From assembly GCF_013019105.1 (NCBI RefSeq), contig NZ_BLTE01000001.1:434001-498000 (forward strand): DNA of 64,000 bases, read 5' to 3'. Position numbers and translations under genes: made by a program. This DNA comes from Fundidesulfovibrio magnetotacticus (GTDB lineage Bacteria > Desulfobacterota > Desulfovibrionia > Desulfovibrionales > Desulfovibrionaceae). The notes under the pieces were generated by a model, which saw only the letters and a program-made list of their open reading frames with translations, was not told where the DNA came from and did not search any database. Shown piece after piece: positions 52,647 to 62,509 of the stretch (position 1 is the first letter of the stretch; every line of letters begins with the position of its first letter).

Positions 52647-55448
52647 TCAGGGTTCGATGACCAGCAGGCGGGCTTTCTCCGGGTCGAGCACCTGGGCGGC
52701 GAGTTTGCGCACGTCTTCGGGACCCAGTTGGCGCGCCTTGGCGAGCAGTTCGCGCTCGTAGTCGAGCGGCAGTCCGAAGGCCAGGTTTCCGGCGGCTTCG
52801 TGGCTGCGGCTGGAGAGGCTTTGGCGGTCCTGGTAGTAGTCTCCTTCCAGGGAGTTCATGGCGCGTTGCAGCAGTTCGAGGGGCAGGGGTTGCGCGGCGA
52901 TGTCGCGTGCGATGCGGTCGAAGCCGTCGAGGGCCTGCTGGCGTTTCTCCGGGGTGGTGCCGATGTAGAAGGCCAGGAAGCCGGTCTCCTGGGCCTGCCA
53001 GAGGAAGGCGGTGACGGAGTAGCCCAGGCCCTGGTTGTCGCGCAGGTCCTTGAAGAGCAGCCCGCCCTGCCCGGCCAGGGCGGTCTTGAGCAGTTCCAGG
53101 GCCGGGGAGTCGGGGCTGGTTCTGCCGGGCACGGGGTAGACGCGCAGGATGTGCGTCTGGTTGCGTCCCGGGAGGTTGAGCGCGAGCTGTTTTTCGCCGG
53201 TCCAGGCGGGCTGGGTAAAGCCGGGGGCGGCGGTGGCGGGGGTGGCGCCAATTCGTTGGGCCAGTTCGAGGATTTCCTGGCGGTCGAAGACGCCGCAGAC
53301 GGCCATGGTCCAGGGCAGCGCGCGCTGGGCCTCCCAGTAGGCGCGGGCGTCTTCCGGGGTGAAGGCGGCCACGGCCTCGGGGGTTCCCGCGCGCAGGTAG
53401 CCGTAGTGGCTCCCCGGGTAGAGGTAGGGGAAGAGGTGGCGGAAGGCCAGGCTCATGGGGCGGTCCTGGGCCTGAGCGATCTGGGCGAGCTGGAGTTTGG
53501 CGGCGCGTTCGATCTCGTCCGGCGCGAAGGCGGGTTCCAGAATGGCTTCCGCCAGGATTTCCAGCACGTCCTTGGAGAAGCGCGCGGGGTAGCTGGCGCT
53601 CACTGTGAAGCCGTCGCGGCCGGAGGTGGCGGCGAGGCTGGCGGCGCGGTCGGCCAGGTCGTCTTCCAGCTGGTGGGTGGAGCGTTTGAGGGTGGAGCGC
53701 GTGAGGGCCTTGGCCGTGAGTTCGCCCAGACCCTGCTGCCCGGGCGTGAGCAGGGCGTCTCCGCCGCGCCAGGAGAGGGCCACGGAGGCGTAGGGCATGG
53801 TGGGGTCGGGCAGGAGCACGAGGGTGCGGCCCTGCCCCAGTTCGATCACCTCGACGCCTGTCGACTTGGCGTCGGGGTCCTTGGCGGCGGCCGGGGCGGG
53901 CTTGGGCCAGGCGGCGGCCAGGGCTGCGACGAAGCGTTGGGCCGCTTCGCGGGCCTCGCCCTGGTCCTTTCCGGGCAGGAGCAGCGAGAGGCTGGCGTTG
54001 GCGGGGTTGAGGTAGGTGTCGATGAGTCCCTGGAGTTCGGCGGGATCGGTGTTGCGCACGGCGTAGACGGCGTTGGCCTCGCCGGGGTCTCCGAAGCCGA
54101 AGAAGTGGTAGTAGGCGAGCTTGCTGGCAAGGCCGGAGAGGGTTTCGCGGGCGCGCAGGAGGGAATCCTCGATGCCCAGGCGGGCGCGGTCCATTTCCTC
54201 CGCCGTGAAGTCGGAGGCCTTCAGGGCGGCCAGCTCGGTCACGAGGGCCCGCCAGAATTCGGGGAGCTTGGCGGGGTCCAGGGTGGCGTCCACGGAGAGC
54301 ATGCCGCCGCGCTCCAGGGTGATGGCCCCCACGCTCACGGAGTCGGCGAGCTGGAGGTCGTAGACGAGCTTGCGGTGCAGCCGCGACGTGCGCCCGCCGC
54401 CCAGGATGTCGCAGAGCACTTCCAGTGGGCCGTCCTTGGCGGAGTGCATGCCGGGCACGGCGAAGCTCAGGCGCAGGCTGGCTTTGCGCAGGTCCAAGGC
54501 GGCGGCGTTGGAGGTGGGTCCTGCGGCGTTGGGGGGCATGTCGGCGGTGGGGGGCGGGAGGGCGTCGCGGTCGTTGGCCTGCGTTCCGAAGAGCCGGGCG
54601 GCCTCGCTGTAGGCCTCGCGGGCGTCCACGTCGCCCACCACCACCAGGAGCATGGACTGGGGCTGGTAGAGGCGGCGCACATAGGCGCGCAGGCTCTCGG
54701 GCGTGGCGGCCTGGACGGTTTCGCGCGTGCCGATGATGGGATGGGCGTAGCCCATGCCCTTCCAGACCTGTGCCTGGCTCATCTGGAAAAGGCGCTGGCC
54801 GGGTTCGTCCTGTCCCCGCTCCAGTTCGGCGATCACCACCTTCTTTTCCTGTTCCAGTTCCTCGGGGTTGAAGGCGGCGTTCCAGACCATGTCCTGGAGC
54901 ACGTCCAGGCCCATCTTCCAGGCGGCGGCCGGGAGGTTGGCCATGTACTGGGTGTAGTCGAAACTGGTGGCGGCGTTGGCGTCGCCCCCGGCGGCTTCGA
55001 TGTCCCGGGCCGCGCCGCCCTTGGGGCGCTTGCCGGTGGAGTTGAAGGCCATGTGTTCGAGGAGGTGGCTCAGGCCTTCCTGGCCGGGGGTTTCGTAGGC
55101 GGACCCGGCGCGCACGTAGAGGCGCTGGGCCACCAGGGGGAAGCGGTGGTCCTCCTGGATGAGCACGGTGAGCCCGTTGGGCAGTTTGGCCAGGATGCGG
55201 CCGTCGACCACGGGGGGGATGTCCGGGGCCGCAAGCGCCGGGACGGGCGCGGCGTCCGCCTGTGCGGCGGGAGGCGAGGCTGGGGCTTCGGCCGGGACCA
55301 GAGAGGCCGGAGCCTGGGGGGCGGGAGCGGGCGCGGCCTGCTCCTGCGGCGGCGTGGTCGCCGGTGTCCGCTGGAGCCGGTCGTGGAGCACGAAACCTGC
55401 GGCCACGGCGACCGCCACGAAAAGCACGACGAAGAGCCTGCGCATCAT
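52647..55448 (-). CDS. M16 family metallopeptidase (two-domain insulinase type)
   Basis: The 933-residue protein has a signal anchor (about 4-20) and a Pro/Ala-rich linker (about 28-78). The N-terminal peptidase half carries the inverted zinc motif HLLEH (128-132) with the downstream Glu region EKKVVIAELERGQDEP. A second half (about 500-930) has the same fold without the zinc motif, as in other M16 pairs. It probably acts in the periplasm on peptides. AGGGAG precedes the first ATG of an ATG-ATG pair. Confidence 0.93.
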   Translation of the reverse strand: MMRRLFVVLFVAVAVAAGFVLHDRLQRTPATTPPQEQAAPAPAPQAPASLVPAEAPASPPAAQADAAPVPALAAPDIPPVVDGRILAKLPNGLTVLIQEDHRFPLVAQRLYVRAGSAYETPGQEGLSHLLEHMAFNSTGKRPKGGAARDIEAAGGDANAATSFDYTQYMANLPAAAWKMGLDVLQDMVWNAAFNPEELEQEKKVVIAELERGQDEPGQRLFQMSQAQVWKGMGYAHPIIGTRETVQAATPESLRAYVRRLYQPQSMLLVVVGDVDAREAYSEAARLFGTQANDRDALPPPTADMPPNAAGPTSNAAALDLRKASLRLSFAVPGMHSAKDGPLEVLCDILGGGRTSRLHRKLVYDLQLADSVSVGAITLERGGMLSVDATLDPAKLPEFWRALVTELAALKASDFTAEEMDRARLGIEDSLLRARETLSGLASKLAYYHFFGFGDPGEANAVYAVRNTDPAELQGLIDTYLNPANASLSLLLPGKDQGEAREAAQRFVAALAAAWPKPAPAAAKDPDAKSTGVEVIELGQGRTLVLLPDPTMPYASVALSWRGGDALLTPGQQGLGELTAKALTRSTLKRSTHQLEDDLADRAASLAATSGRDGFTVSASYPARFSKDVLEILAEAILEPAFAPDEIERAAKLQLAQIAQAQDRPMSLAFRHLFPYLYPGSHYGYLRAGTPEAVAAFTPEDARAYWEAQRALPWTMAVCGVFDRQEILELAQRIGATPATAAPGFTQPAWTGEKQLALNLPGRNQTHILRVYPVPGRTSPDSPALELLKTALAGQGGLLFKDLRDNQGLGYSVTAFLWQAQETGFLAFYIGTTPEKRQQALDGFDRIARDIAAQPLPLELLQRAMNSLEGDYYQDRQSLSSRSHEAAGNLAFGLPLDYERELLAKARQLGPEDVRKLAAQVLDPEKARLLVIEP

Positions 55449-55609
55449 GGGAACTCCCTGGGGGGACGGGTAGCGGCGCATTGCCGCCCCATCCCCATAC
55501 CCCAAAGCCGCCCGCGCCGCCAGGGAATCGACGGATCGATGGTCCCTTCCGCGCCCGGCCTTGATCATTTTCCGCTCGTCGCGTAGCCTAGTAAGACTTG
55601 GAGTCGTCC

Positions 55610-57916
55610 GTGGCGAATCCATCTCAACCGGGCCGGGCCATGCTGCGTTACAAGCCGCCGCTTTCGCGACTGATCAGCCTCACGCTGTTCTCCGTGGTCA
55701 CCACGGTGCTCGTGTCCGTGGGCGCGGCGGACTACCTCGCCCAGCGCAACACGCACCTGCGCGGGCTGCGCGAATCGGTGGAGTCCACGGCGCGCCAGCT
55801 GGCCTCGGCCCTGGCCCTGCCCATCTGGAACTTCCAGGAGGACCTCACCCGAAAGATCGTGGACAACGCCCTGCAGGACCGGGCCGTGGTCGCGGTGGCG
55901 GTGCACGATTCGGTCACCGGGAGCGCGGTGGTGGTGCGACGCCGCGACGCCCAGGGCGAGCTGCGGGACGCCTCCGGAGACGAACCGCCCCTGGGCGAGA
56001 TACACGTTTTCCAGCCCATCACCTACAACGGGCGCCTCATCGGCAGCGTGGACGTCCACGCCACGGACACCCACGTGATCGAGACGTTGCGCGGGCTCAT
56101 GCTCAAGATGCTCCTGGGCATCGTGCTCATGAACCTGCTCGTGGTGGGTCTTTTGCACATCGTGCTGGACCGGCTGGTGGTGCGCCCGCTCAAGGCCGTG
56201 GAGAACTACGCCGCGCACGTGAGCTCCAGCGAGGACGCCGACGCCCTGCCGCCCGTTGGCGCGCTGCCGCGCGAGGTGGAAAGCCTCTCGAGCTCCATCG
56301 TGGTGATGGTGCGCAAGCTGCGCGAGCGCTATGAGGCCCTGGCCGCCTCCCGGCATGGACTGGCCGAGGCCGAAAGCCGCTACCGCGACCTCTACGAGAA
56401 CGCCCTGGCGGGCATCTTCCGTTCCCTGCCCGACGGACGCCTCATCTCGGCCAACTCGGCCATGGCACGCATCCTGGGCTACGAGTCGCCCGACGACCTG
56501 GTGGCCTCCATCACCGACCTGGGCTCCCAAATGTACCTGCGCGCCTGCGACCGCGACCGGCTCCTGAACGCCGTGGCCCGGCTGGGCCAGGTCTCCAACT
56601 TCCGTTTCCCCTTCCGCCGCGCCGACGGCGACGTGCGCCAGGGCCTGATCCACGTGCGCGCCGCCCAGGACGGGCACGGCCGGTTCCTGCACTACGACGG
56701 CATCCTGGAGGACATCACCGAGCGCACCCGCGCCGAGGAGCGCCTGCTGGCAGCGCACGCCTTCATCCAGAACATCCTGGACTCCATGCCCTCGGTGGTG
56801 ATCGGCGTGGACGAGGCGCTGCACGTCACCCACTGCAACAAGGGCGCGCTGGCCGCCACGGGCCTGCCCGCCGAGTCCCTGCTGGGCAGGCGCTTCGATG
56901 AGGTTCTGCCGCGCCTGGGAGCGCACCTGGAGGCCGTGCGCACCGCCATGCGCGAGAACAAGCCCGTCTCCCTGGACAGCCAGGCCTACGAACACGATGG
57001 CGAACAGCGCCAGGAAGACGTGCTGGTGTTCCCCGCCTCCACCGGCTCAACGCCCGGCGCGGTGATCCGCCTCGACGACGTGACAGCCAAGACGCGCATG
57101 GAAAAGCTCATCCTCCAAACCGAGAAGATGATGTCCCTGGGCGGTCTGGCGGCGGGCATGGCCCACGAGATCAACAACCCCCTGGCAGGGGTGCTCCAGG
57201 GCGTGCAGAACATCTCCCGACGCCTCTCGCCGGACCTTCCGGCCAACCAGGCGGCCGCCCGGAAGGCCGGGTGCCCCCTGGAGGCCGTGCGGCGCTACGT
57301 GGAAGACAGGGAAATCCTCGATTTCCTGACGGGCATCCGGGAATCAGGCGAGCGCGCGGCGCGCATCGTGGCCAACATGCTCTCCTTCACCCGGCGCGCC
57401 CAGGAGCAGTCCACCCCCGTGAACCTGACGGAACTGCTGGACCGCAGCTTGGAACTGGCCTCCACCGACTACGACCTCAAGCGCAAATTCGACTTCAAGC
57501 AGGTGGAGATCGTGCGCGACTACGCCCCCGGCGTGCCTCCCACGCCCTGCTCGCCCATGGAGATCGAGCAGGTGGTGGTGAACCTGTTGCGCAACGCGGC
57601 CCAGGCGATCTTCGCCCACCCCCCGGCGGACGGACAACCGCGCATCCGCCTGGGACTTCGCCGCGAGGGCGGCCACGCCGTCATCGAAGTGGAGGACAAC
57701 GGCCCCGGTATCGACCCGGCCAACCTGCGCAAGGTGTTCGAACCCTTCTTCACCACCAAGCCCCCCGGAGAAGGCACTGGGCTCGGGCTCTCGGTCTCCT
57801 ACTTCATCGTCACGCGCAACCACGGCGGCACCATCCGCGTGGAGAACGCCGAGAAGGGCGGAGCGCGTTTCGTCATCGCCCTGCCGCTGGCCAGGGAAAC
57901 CGCCTGCCTTGACTGA
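55610..57916 (+). CDS. Membrane sensor histidine kinase with HAMP-like region and two PAS domains
   Basis: The 768-residue kinase starts at GTG with GGAG six bases upstream; a TTG at 55598 is a poorer option. Helix 1 is at about 22-42, a periplasmic domain at about 45-155, helix 2 at about 160-185, then a linker of HAMP type. Two PAS domains follow (about 255-375 and 385-500). The core has GMAHEINNPLAGVLQG, NLLRNAAQAI, DNGPGIDP and GTGLGLSVSYF. From the H box onward it is a close relative of the kinase at 11568-13691, including the same long insert after the H box. No response regulator is adjacent. Confidence 0.92.
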   Translation: MANPSQPGRAMLRYKPPLSRLISLTLFSVVTTVLVSVGAADYLAQRNTHLRGLRESVESTARQLASALALPIWNFQEDLTRKIVDNALQDRAVVAVAVHDSVTGSAVVVRRRDAQGELRDASGDEPPLGEIHVFQPITYNGRLIGSVDVHATDTHVIETLRGLMLKMLLGIVLMNLLVVGLLHIVLDRLVVRPLKAVENYAAHVSSSEDADALPPVGALPREVESLSSSIVVMVRKLRERYEALAASRHGLAEAESRYRDLYENALAGIFRSLPDGRLISANSAMARILGYESPDDLVASITDLGSQMYLRACDRDRLLNAVARLGQVSNFRFPFRRADGDVRQGLIHVRAAQDGHGRFLHYDGILEDITERTRAEERLLAAHAFIQNILDSMPSVVIGVDEALHVTHCNKGALAATGLPAESLLGRRFDEVLPRLGAHLEAVRTAMRENKPVSLDSQAYEHDGEQRQEDVLVFPASTGSTPGAVIRLDDVTAKTRMEKLILQTEKMMSLGGLAAGMAHEINNPLAGVLQGVQNISRRLSPDLPANQAAARKAGCPLEAVRRYVEDREILDFLTGIRESGERAARIVANMLSFTRRAQEQSTPVNLTELLDRSLELASTDYDLKRKFDFKQVEIVRDYAPGVPPTPCSPMEIEQVVVNLLRNAAQAIFAHPPADGQPRIRLGLRREGGHAVIEVEDNGPGIDPANLRKVFEPFFTTKPPGEGTGLGLSVSYFIVTRNHGGTIRVENAEKGGARFVIALPLARETACLD

Positions 57917-57974
57917 AGCCCCCCGGGACCGCGCGCCCAGCTCCCCGCGGGATCCGGCAGCCTCCTGGCGCGCG

Positions 57975-60599
57975 TCAGCCCCGGGACAGGGGGGCGTCCG
58001 GCCCCTCGAAGATCTGGCGCACCTTGGTGAGCGAGAAGTCCTTGAGCGAGAGCCCCTCGTTCACCGCGCACACCAGCTTGAGGGGGCTCGCGTAGCGGTT
58101 GTCGCGCCAGGAGAAGACGATGGACAGTTCCGCGTCCTGACGCTCGGTGAGACCCGTCACCAGGGGGCGGATGTCCATGGTGCGCGCGCCGCGCTTGGTC
58201 ACGCTGTACCAGGGGAAGTGTCCGGCAGCCAGGAAGTCCCGCCACTGGGCCACGCGCGTTGCCCGCTCCGCCTCGGGCAGGTGGTAGGCCAGACGGAATT
58301 CCTCGGCCACGGGCTGGGCCACCTTCTTGCCCATGCCCAGCGGATCGGTCCGCAGGATCTTGAGTCCCTCGGGCAGCGCGGCCCCGAGCTTTTCCGACAC
58401 GGCGCCTGGCAGCGCGGGCTCACGCAGGAAGAGCGCGAACCACTCCTCCCGGCTCTCCACGCCCACGGGCAGGGCCCAGCCGAAGGTGATCATGGGCATG
58501 GGGTGGAACCCCGCCGAGAACGACGGCTTGAGCCCCGAGCGCCTGAGCGCGCGCTCCAGCACGCTGGCCAGCTCCAGCTGGCTCAGGTATGCCGCCGGGC
58601 CGGTCTTGGAGAACCACACGCGGTAGTGGGCCGCGCGCCGCGTGAGCTCCTCGCGCGCCTGGGGCCTGGGGGAGGCCGCGTTCCCGCCGCCCTCCTGCGC
58701 ACCCGCGGACGCATCCGGGGCGTCCTCCCGGGGCTCTCCGGCAGGTTCCTCGCGGGATTGCTCCATGGAAGCCTTCCACTCGGGCTCGCCCCGGTTGAGC
58801 CTTGGGCGCACGCCCGAGGCGTCCTGCTCGTCGCCGCAGAGGGATGGGCAGGCCCCGCAGCGCACGCAGTCGCCGTAGCGGCAGTCCGGCGTGGCCTTTT
58901 CCGCCAGGGCGCGCTCGCGCTCGCCCAGCAGGTGACGCCGGGTGACGCCGCAGCCCAGGTGGTCCCACGGCAGGGGGGCGTCCAGGGGGCGGGCGTCCAG
59001 GTAAGCGCCCGCGTCGATGCCGCATTCCCGGAAGGCCTGTTCCCAGGGGTCCAGGTCCAGGTGCTCCACCCAGCTGGAGAAGGTCGCGCCCAGGGCGTAG
59101 GCGCGCTCCACGGCCGGGGCCAGCTCGCGCCCGCCCCGGGAGAACACGCCCTCAAGCCAGCTCATGCGCGGCTCGTGCCATTTTATGGAGATGCGCTTGT
59201 AGGGCGCGATGCGCGCCTTGATGAGCCCCAGGCGGCGCTCGGTCTCCTCGCGCCCGATCTGGGCCTCCCACTGGAAGGGCGTGTGGGCCTTGGGCACGAA
59301 GGTGGAGACGGCCACCGTCACCTGGAGGCGCTTGGCCCCGCGCGGGGCGCGGCCGAGCACCTTCACGGCCAGGTCGGCCAGGGCTTCCAGGTCCTCGTCG
59401 GTCTCGGTGGGCAGGCCGATCATGAAATAGAGTTTCACCGACTGCCACCCGGCCGCGAAGAGCCGTTCGGCGTGCGCCAGGATGTCTTCCTCGGTGATGC
59501 CCTTGTTGATCACGCGGCGCAGGCGCTCGCTGCCCGCCTCGGGGGCCACCGTGGCGCCGGTGCGCCGCAGCTTCGCCATGAGCCCCAGCATGCGCGGCGA
59601 GAGCGTGCCCGCGCGCAGGGAGGGCAGGCTGATGGCCACCTGGTCGGCCAGGCAGCGCTGGGCCGACTGCTCGAAGAGGCTCTCCAGGGCCGAGAAATCC
59701 CCCGTGGAGAGCGAAAGGAAGGACAATTCCTCGTAGCCGGAGGCCGCCAGCCCTTCCCCGGCGATGCGCCCGAGTTCCGGCAGGCTGCGCTCGCGCACGG
59801 GGCGGTAGATCATGCCCGCCTGGCAGAAACGGCAGCCGCGCGTGCAGCCCCGGGCGATCTCCAGGCTCATGCGGTCGTGCACGGCCTGGCCGCAGGACAC
59901 GGCGGGCAGCAGCGGGAACGGGGCCTGGTCCAGGTCGGCCACCACGGCCTTCTCCACGCGCCCGTAGCCCTCCACTAGGGGCTTGGAGCCCTCGAAGAAC
60001 GCGGGCACGTAGACGCCCCGGACGGCGCGCAGCGCGTGCAGGAGGCCCAGGCGGTCCAGCCCCTGCTCCCTGGCCCGGCCGATGGCTTCCAGCACCTCGG
60101 GCAGTGCCTCCTCGCCGTCGCCCAGGACCATGGCGTCCACGAAGGGGGCCAGGGGCTCGGCGTTGAAGGCGCAGCCGCCGCCCGCCAGGATCAGCGGATG
60201 CTCCGCCCCGCGCTGGTCCGCGCGCAGGGGGATGCCCGCGAGGTCCAGCATGTAGAGCACGTTGGTGTAGCACAGCTCGTGCGTGATGTGGAACGCCACG
60301 GCGTCCAGCTCCGCCAGGGGCGTGTCGGACTCCAGGGTGCACAGGGGCTCGGCGTGCTCGCGCAGCACCTGTGCCGCCTCCCGCGAGGGGGCGTAGACGC
60401 GCTCGGCCCAGAGGCGCGGGCGGCGGTTCACGGCCTCGGAGAGGATCTTCTGGCCCAGGTAGCTCATGCCCACCTCGTACATGTCGGGGAAGGCGAGGGC
60501 CACGCGGACCGAGACGGAGGCAGGGTCCTTGCGGACCGCGCCCCACTCGGCCCCGGCGAAATGGCTGGGCTTGGGGAGAAGGCGCAGGATGCGTCGCAT
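57975..60599 (-). CDS. B12-binding-like/radical SAM protein fused to DUF2344 domain (TIGR03960-TIGR03936 type)
   Basis: The 874-residue protein starts with an N-terminal segment typical of the TIGR03960 family (ALAFPDMYEVGMSYLGQKIL). It has the radical SAM cluster CTRGCRFC at about 250 and the SAM-related GSERLRRVINKGIT. A cysteine-rich patch at about 625-645 (CRYGDCVRCGACPSLC) could hold a second cluster. A poor-complexity linker (about 650-700) leads to the DUF2344 part (about 700-870: YRVWFSKTGPAAYLSQLEL). In other bacteria the two parts are often fused or adjacent. The reaction is unknown. Confidence 0.9.
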   Translation of the reverse strand: MRRILRLLPKPSHFAGAEWGAVRKDPASVSVRVALAFPDMYEVGMSYLGQKILSEAVNRRPRLWAERVYAPSREAAQVLREHAEPLCTLESDTPLAELDAVAFHITHELCYTNVLYMLDLAGIPLRADQRGAEHPLILAGGGCAFNAEPLAPFVDAMVLGDGEEALPEVLEAIGRAREQGLDRLGLLHALRAVRGVYVPAFFEGSKPLVEGYGRVEKAVVADLDQAPFPLLPAVSCGQAVHDRMSLEIARGCTRGCRFCQAGMIYRPVRERSLPELGRIAGEGLAASGYEELSFLSLSTGDFSALESLFEQSAQRCLADQVAISLPSLRAGTLSPRMLGLMAKLRRTGATVAPEAGSERLRRVINKGITEEDILAHAERLFAAGWQSVKLYFMIGLPTETDEDLEALADLAVKVLGRAPRGAKRLQVTVAVSTFVPKAHTPFQWEAQIGREETERRLGLIKARIAPYKRISIKWHEPRMSWLEGVFSRGGRELAPAVERAYALGATFSSWVEHLDLDPWEQAFRECGIDAGAYLDARPLDAPLPWDHLGCGVTRRHLLGERERALAEKATPDCRYGDCVRCGACPSLCGDEQDASGVRPRLNRGEPEWKASMEQSREEPAGEPREDAPDASAGAQEGGGNAASPRPQAREELTRRAAHYRVWFSKTGPAAYLSQLELASVLERALRRSGLKPSFSAGFHPMPMITFGWALPVGVESREEWFALFLREPALPGAVSEKLGAALPEGLKILRTDPLGMGKKVAQPVAEEFRLAYHLPEAERATRVAQWRDFLAAGHFPWYSVTKRGARTMDIRPLVTGLTERQDAELSIVFSWRDNRYASPLKLVCAVNEGLSLKDFSLTKVRQIFEGPDAPLSRG

Positions 60600-60909
60600 G
60601 ATGGATGGTCGCCGGGAAGGCCCGGCCTTGGTTGAGAGGGTTGGCGTCCCGGGAGCGGACGATCGGCGCGATGGTGGGCCGGACGGCGCCCGGCACGGAG
60701 CTGAACTCCCCGGCGCGACGCGCTCTCCGGCGGGTTGCCGCGCGCGGGAACCCGCCGGAGAGCGCTGGGGCCATCCGGTCGACGGACGGGGAAAACAAGT
60801 CCGGAGATTCCCGTCTCGGGGCGTTGCGGCGGCCAAGGCCGCATCAAAAACACCCCCGGGCCGGACGCCCAAAAAAGCTGGGGAACGCTGCGCGCCCCCC
60901 GCTCGGGAA
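60600..60909. other. 310-base leader region of the radical SAM gene
   Basis: No gene seen. A perfect 16-base hairpin (CGCTCTCCGGCGGGTT at 60721-60736 with its mirror at 60749-60764) and a GCGGCC-TT-GGCCGC hairpin near 60828 lie here. A GC block followed on the minus strand by TTTTTGATG near 60845-60860 may terminate the small upstream gene. Confidence 0.55.
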
Positions 60910-61260
60910 CTACTTCAGGATCAGCCCGGAGCCGCTCTTGCCGCCCGCGGGGGCCATCTTGTTGAGCATGTTCAGGTCGCGGGCCGAGGAGATGGTCAGG
61001 TTGGAGGTGGCCTCCAGGTACTTGTTCTTGAGTTCCTCGGGGAACGTCTTGAAATTGTAGAGGATGTGCTCTCCCTTCACGGCCCCGCCGATCTCGGTCT
61101 CGAAGGGATAGCCGAAGGGCAGGAGCAGCATCTGCACGCCCTGCTGGGTGGGCACGGACTGGAGGATGGCCACGTCCTTCAGGCCCTGGGTCTCTTCGTC
61201 GTACTTGCCGAGCACGGTCTCGCCGTTGATGAGCTTCACGAGGCGGATGTCGTACGCCAT
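60910..61260 (-). CDS. Small LSm/Sm-like-fold candidate protein, unknown
   Basis: The 116-residue soluble product begins MAYDIRLVKLINGETVLGKY, a pattern of strands seen in LSm/Sm-like small folds (LxNGExVxGxY). A segment LLLPFGYPFETEIGG and an acidic-hydrophobic helix (EELKNKYLEATSN) follow. No named family is certain. GGAG is seven bases before the ATG. It may bind RNA, but that is inference from fold resemblance only. Confidence 0.65.
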   Translation of the reverse strand: MAYDIRLVKLINGETVLGKYDEETQGLKDVAILQSVPTQQGVQMLLLPFGYPFETEIGGAVKGEHILYNFKTFPEELKNKYLEATSNLTISSARDLNMLNKMAPAGGKSGSGLILK

Positions 61261-61361
61261 ATGGGGGACTCCTTTGGAGAATGATGCGTTGGGGGATGGA
61301 ATCGTGCGCGAACAGGCCTAATTATGACCCCGCTCCTGCCGTGTCAAGCCGCGCGCGCCGC

Positions 61362-62492
61362 TCACGACCCCAGGAGGGGCAGCTCCAGCACGCGCCCGTA
61401 CGCCTCCAGCGCCACCCCGGCTGCGGCGTCCCAGCTGAAGCGGGCCGCCTGCGCCTCGCCCCGGCGCGAAAGCTCCCGGCGCAGCACCTCGTCGGACTCC
61501 AGGCGCGCCATGGCCGCCGCAATGGACCCGGCGTCCAGCGGGTCCACCAGCAGCGCCGCGTCCCCCGCCACCTCCGGCAGGCTCGACACCCCCGACGTGA
61601 TCACCGGCGCGCCCAGGCTCATGGCCTCCAGCACCGGCAACCCGAACCCCTCGAACAACGAAGGGTACACGAACCCGAAACAGTTGGCGTAGAGCCACGC
61701 CAGCTCCGCGTCGTCCACATACCCCGTAAGCTTCACCCGCGAGGCCAGGCCCAGGGCGTTCACCTTGCGGCCCATCTCGTCCATCAGCCAGCCACGGCCG
61801 CCCGCCAGCACCAACGGCCGCTTCCCGCCCAGGCGCGCCAAGGCCTCGAAGAGCCGCTCCTGGTTCTTGCGCGGCTCAATGGTGCCCACGCACAGCCAGA
61901 ACTTCCCAGGCTCCACGCCCTTCAGGCGCGCCGGGACACGCATGGCGCTCCCGAGACCGAACCGGCTCGCAAGATGCATCACCGACGTGCGCTCCCGGGG
62001 ATAGTGCGGGAACACCCGCAGAAAATGTTCCAGGCTCGCCCGCGAGATCGAAACGATCCAGTCCGCGCGCAGGCTCGCCCCAAACACCCCGTCCAGGCAC
62101 CCCACCCGGTTCTGCTCCGTGGTCCAGCCCGGGTTCTCCAGGAACGACAGGTCGTACAACGTATAAACCTGCCGCGCTCGCTTCAACCCCACGGGACAAA
62201 AGAAATTGTTGGAATGCACCACGTCCGGCCCGCCCAGGCGCGCCTCGAAATCCTCGGGCGGTTCGCGCCAGAAACGCTTGCTGCGCTCGAACCAGCGGAA
62301 CGTCGGACCACGCCGCCCCTCGCCAGGACACGAACACGCCCCGGGCCGGGGCTCCCAGTAGAGGTCCCCGAAGTGCGGATAGAACACGAAACGCACCCCG
62401 CGCGCCGCCAAGGCGTGCACCAGCCCGTGCGCCAGGTAACCGCAACCGGCCTTGCCCGCACCCGTCTGGCTGACGTCGAAGCCTACCAGCAT
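61362..62492 (-). CDS. Glycosyltransferase family 4 (GT-B fold)
   Basis: The 376-residue protein has the GT-B pattern: GAGKAGCGYLAHGLVHAL near the N terminus, CVGTIEPRKNQERLFEALA, LTGYVDDAELAWLYANC, and the donor-site motif PSLFEGFGLPVLEAMSLGAP. It transfers a sugar from a nucleotide donor. It belongs with the family-2 enzyme at 62797 in a surface-glycan cluster. The ribosome site is weak (GGGGG). Confidence 0.9.
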   Translation of the reverse strand: MLVGFDVSQTGAGKAGCGYLAHGLVHALAARGVRFVFYPHFGDLYWEPRPGACSCPGEGRRGPTFRWFERSKRFWREPPEDFEARLGGPDVVHSNNFFCPVGLKRARQVYTLYDLSFLENPGWTTEQNRVGCLDGVFGASLRADWIVSISRASLEHFLRVFPHYPRERTSVMHLASRFGLGSAMRVPARLKGVEPGKFWLCVGTIEPRKNQERLFEALARLGGKRPLVLAGGRGWLMDEMGRKVNALGLASRVKLTGYVDDAELAWLYANCFGFVYPSLFEGFGLPVLEAMSLGAPVITSGVSSLPEVAGDAALLVDPLDAGSIAAAMARLESDEVLRRELSRRGEAQAARFSWDAAAGVALEAYGRVLELPLLGS

Positions 62493-62509
62493 GCGCGCCC
62501 CCGGAGAAC

